Origin: Rickettsiaceae bacterium
GTDB taxonomy: Bacteria; Pseudomonadota; Alphaproteobacteria; Rickettsiales; Rickettsiaceae
Direction of reading: 5' to 3'
NCBI GenBank assembly: GCA_021741285.1
Contig: JAIOYD010000091.1
Span: forward strand, 1 to 6,368
DNA length: 6,368 nucleotides
Each line of letters starts with the position of its first letter. Position 1 is the stretch's first letter. This document shows positions 4,707-6,368 of this stretch, piece after piece. A program made the translations under genes and the position numbers. The notes beneath the pieces are model-generated. The model ran no database searches. It worked only from the letters and a program-made list of their open reading frames with translations, and had not been told where the DNA came from.

Positions 4707-6125
4707 CTACTCTGGTTCTGCACTACCTTCAAAAATAAGTCCTTTTGATTGAGGATACTTTTGAAACCACAACTCAAGCATTTTATGACAATGTTCAGCA
4801 TATTTGTAATGAGCGCCAACCCCAGTTCGTAATTCCATTTCATATAAGAATTTGTCAGCAGTTGTAGTATGTTCAAAATAATATTTATGTCCAAGATTAG
4901 TGAAATAAATATACTCTGCATATTCTTTCATCAATTCTCTGGATTTTAAAGTTGATTGTTCAAAGTCTGTATAGAGTTCAATTATCTTGCTAGACTCATT
5001 TGTTCTTTCAATTGGAACTTCATCAGTTGCGCCATAAAAGCCAATTGGAACTAGAGAACAATACTTAGACCCAGTCCTATGACGATTCAGGTCTCTAATT
5101 TCTCCAAAAGTTATTCCTTCCCAACTAAATGTAACTGGTATTTGTGAAATTGTATGGCCAAATGGAGAATATCTGTTTTTTCTAAAGTTCAATGCATCAA
5201 GATCTAGTTTTTTATTTGAGTGAACTTTAAGATTAGTATCACATTGATTAGCAGAAGGCAAAAATTTATGCTTCATCTTGCAATATGCTTTTTCACATTT
5301 TTGTTCATGACGGTAAAAAGCTTCTATTGCTTCAGTTGGGCGACAATGTTTAACAAGTCTTGGCGCACCTATCTTGAGCTTCTCTTCGATTTCTTTTCCG
5401 ATAAGATTTAATTCACGTAAAGAATGAGATTGAAGATGAGCTGACATATTTGCCCAAGCACGAGCAGATTGAACCATCATCACACCAGTCATAGCAGAAA
5501 CTGGAAGATAAACTCTTGCACGATCAAAGGCAAAATTACGCATCATTCTGCCAACTTGCTTCTTATCCTTGTCTGATGTCGAATTGAGTAAAGAAGATGG
5601 AATTTTGGTCAATTCTGGATGTAAATTGCCAATATTAGTCCAATACTCAAGCGCCAATTCGTAATATTTAAAAGATTTTTCAACGTGCTTCCAATAATCT
5701 AATTTCAGATTTTCAGAAATACCAAGTAAATCAGGATCTACTACACTTCCAGCATCTAATTTAATATAACGAGTTGAGCATTCTTGACCACCCGCAGTAG
5801 GAGCTAAAGTCCAAAGATGGTAGGCTGAATAAATTGAAATATCATCAATAAAAAGAGCAATTGGAGCCATATCAGCAATTGAAGCGTGGCCATAATCCAC
5901 CATCTTAAATATGCCATCCACCGATTTGTCTGTATTAGAAAAATCAATTTTTGAAACAATTGCATCTAATCCCTCATTGTTACGAGAATAACGAGCACCT
6001 GTTGCAGCTAAAAGTTCAGGTGTCAAAGAATAACAGCCTTGATTTTCAGCTGTGGTAGTTGGTGAAATCGATACGTATTGGATTTTCATAGTATTTTGAG
6101 TATGAGAAACAGAGCGCCCTCCCAT
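4707..6125 (-). CDS. thyX: Two-lobed ThyX-family (flavin-dependent thymidylate synthase) protein
   Basis: ThyX makes dTMP from dUMP using FAD, methylene-tetrahydrofolate and NADPH, and is usually a tetramer of 210-250-residue subunits. This 472-residue protein looks like two ThyX lobes in one chain. Lobe 1 has MKIQYVSISP (13-22), GHAS (79-82), QECSTRY (114-120, like the NExSxRY half of the ThyX motif) and RARVYLP followed by ARAW (202-224), but lacks RHR. Lobe 2 has FGHTISQIP (322-330), NRHRTGSKYCS (347-357, the RHRxxS half), and a C-terminal ThyX-like helix, EMELRTGVGAHYKYAEH (429-445). The signature is thus split between lobes, which could pair into one active site, or the enzyme could have a changed role. 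The start is uncertain: the ATG at 6125 has no ribosome site, while M13 (ATG at 6089) matches the usual family N-terminus but also lacks one. Its TAG abuts the TAG of the plus-strand gene. The family call rests on motifs; activity is unproven. Confidence 0.78.
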   Translation of the reverse strand: MGGRSVSHTQNTMKIQYVSISPTTTAENQGCYSLTPELLAATGARYSRNNEGLDAIVSKIDFSNTDKSVDGIFKMVDYGHASIADMAPIALFIDDISIYSAYHLWTLAPTAGGQECSTRYIKLDAGSVVDPDLLGISENLKLDYWKHVEKSFKYYELALEYWTNIGNLHPELTKIPSSLLNSTSDKDKKQVGRMMRNFAFDRARVYLPVSAMTGVMMVQSARAWANMSAHLQSHSLRELNLIGKEIEEKLKIGAPRLVKHCRPTEAIEAFYRHEQKCEKAYCKMKHKFLPSANQCDTNLKVHSNKKLDLDALNFRKNRYSPFGHTISQIPVTFSWEGITFGEIRDLNRHRTGSKYCSLVPIGFYGATDEVPIERTNESSKIIELYTDFEQSTLKSRELMKEYAEYIYFTNLGHKYYFEHTTTADKFLYEMELRTGVGAHYKYAEHCHKMLELWFQKYPQSKGLIFEGSAEPE

Positions 6126-6148
6126 TTATATATAGACGATGTTTCTCA
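6103..6148. repeat. 9-bp inverted repeat centred on the upstream start codon of the ThyX-like gene
   Basis: TGAGAAACA (6103-6111) and TGTTTCTCA (6140-6148) are exact inverse complements 28 bases apart. Their midpoint falls on the ATG at 6123-6125. It could be an operator for a dimeric regulator or an RNA hairpin hiding the start. A pair of this size is near what chance gives in a window this long. Confidence 0.35.
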
Positions 6149-6175
6149 CAATCTATTTTACATCAGGACGATAAT
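6145..6175 (+). promoter_or_regulatory. Possible promoter for the gene at 6255
   Basis: CTCACA (6145-6150, four of six to TTGACA) and GATAAT (6170-6175, five of six to TATAAT) are 19 bases apart, the same long spacing as the promoter at 1157-1187. It overlaps the opposing ThyX-gene promoter, so the two may compete. Transcription would start near 6182, just ahead of the GAGGAG at 6189. Confidence 0.3.
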
Positions 6176-6183
6176 CAAATCAA
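6155..6183 (-). promoter_or_regulatory. Promoter for the ThyX-like gene
   Basis: On the minus strand TTGATT (6183-6178, four of six) and TAAAAT (6160-6155, five of six) are 17 bases apart. Transcription would start near 6148, about 23 bases before the ATG at 6125, at the outer edge of the 6103-6148 inverted repeat. The TAAAAT box is the same as at the ruvB promoter. Confidence 0.45.
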
Positions 6184-6188
6184 CAATA

Positions 6189-6194
6189 GAGGAG
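6189..6194 (+). promoter_or_regulatory. Strong Shine-Dalgarno without an obvious ATG
   Basis: GAGGAG is the best ribosome-site match in the window, yet no ATG follows within range. A TTG 10 bases on opens a short frame (6205-6258). It may serve that leader ORF; if the leader is not real, the site has no clear use, since the gene at 6255 has its own GGAG. Confidence 0.4.
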
Positions 6195-6204
6195 ATTATT
6201 TTTA

Positions 6205-6258
6205 TTGATCAGAAAAATATTCATTAAGAAGTCTGCTAAAACGGAGCATAATTTATGA
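6205..6258 (+). CDS. Possible 17-codon leader peptide (TTG start) coupled to the next gene
   Basis: After GAGGAG, a TTG at 6205 opens a frame that begins IRKIFIKKSAKT after the start residue, is strongly basic, and ends in TGA at 6256-6258. That TGA overlaps the ATG of the next gene as ATGA, the classical arrangement for translational coupling. Against it: a TTG start, a 10-base spacing, very short length and no conservation data. If real, it would regulate the downstream gene rather than encode a functional enzyme. Confidence 0.25.
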   Translation: MIRKIFIKKSAKTEHNL

Positions 6259-6368
6259 GTGTCATTAATGGTTTATATTATCAACATCTGAGGTCATCAG
6301 TTGGTTTTACTGCAACTGGATCATTATTTTATGCCACATTGCCTTGGCATCCACAATCCACTATAGAT
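6255..6368 (+). CDS. Hypothetical protein, N-terminal 38 codons, runs off the right edge
   Basis: The frame opens at the ATG at 6255 and stays open to the window end. It begins MSVINGLYYQHLRSSVGFTA and continues with a mildly hydrophobic, aromatic stretch and LPWHPQ. GGAG at 6243-6246, eight bases before the ATG, is a good ribosome site. It diverges from the ThyX-like gene across the shared promoter region. I do not recognise the family; there is no signal peptide or motif in the part seen. Too little is present to judge function. Confidence 0.55.
   Translation, partial: MSVINGLYYQHLRSSVGFTATGSLFYATLPWHPQSTID

Noticed and set aside
5009..5052. Direct repeat CAATTGGAACT in the ThyX-like gene
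   Set aside because: It encodes the same Val-Pro-Ile residues twice in frame and is short; no sign of a mobile element.
4703..5411. Frames at 4703-4921 (minus) and 5220-5411 (plus) within the ThyX-like gene
   Set aside because: Out-of-frame and antisense shadows of the 472-residue gene.

Overview
The window is AT-rich and tightly packed. It looks like part of a large double-stranded DNA virus of bacteria (a jumbo-type tailed phage) or a similar large replicon. The evidence is the gene set and packing: nucleic-acid enzymes (Y-family DNA polymerase, staphylococcal-nuclease-fold protein, RuvB-like AAA+ ATPase, ThyX-family protein) sit beside a lone GroEL and several unrecognised ORFs. GroEL has no GroES next to it, RuvB has no RuvA or RuvC, and there are no rRNA, tRNA or ordinary chromosomal operons. 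No virion gene is recognisable, so phage origin is an inference (about 0.7) and a bacterial genomic island or megaplasmid is not excluded.

Layout, left to right. Positions 1-553 (minus) hold the N-terminal 184 codons of a Y-family translesion polymerase that runs off the left edge. Positions 607-963 (minus) hold a 118-residue SNase-fold nuclease. Positions 965-1129 (minus) hold a small GTG-started, single-membrane-span protein that ends one base before the nuclease. These three genes read as one leftward operon from a promoter at 1157-1187. Next, 1203-2816 (minus) is a complete GroEL and 2819-4009 (minus) a complete RuvB homologue. The two are two bases apart and the groEL Shine-Dalgarno lies inside the end of ruvB, so they are translationally linked. 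Positions 3990-4706 (plus) hold an unrecognised, very AT-rich gene. Its 5' end overlaps the start of ruvB on the other strand, and its stop abuts the stop of the next gene with no gap. Positions 4707-6125 (minus) hold a 472-residue two-lobed ThyX-family protein. Positions 6126-6254 are a divergent promoter region with a possible 17-codon leader ORF, and a plus-strand gene starts at 6255 and runs off the right edge.

How the genes may fit together (inference): ThyX would supply dTMP. RuvB, the nuclease and the Y-family polymerase would act in replication, recombination or damage tolerance. GroEL would fold phage or host proteins, needing GroES from the host or elsewhere in the genome.

The most unexpected things are the ThyX-like protein, whose flavin/dUMP signature appears split between its two lobes, and four long near-perfect inverted repeats inside coding sequence (34-64, 1052-1079, 2729-2752, 4595-4632), none of which looks like an ordinary terminator.
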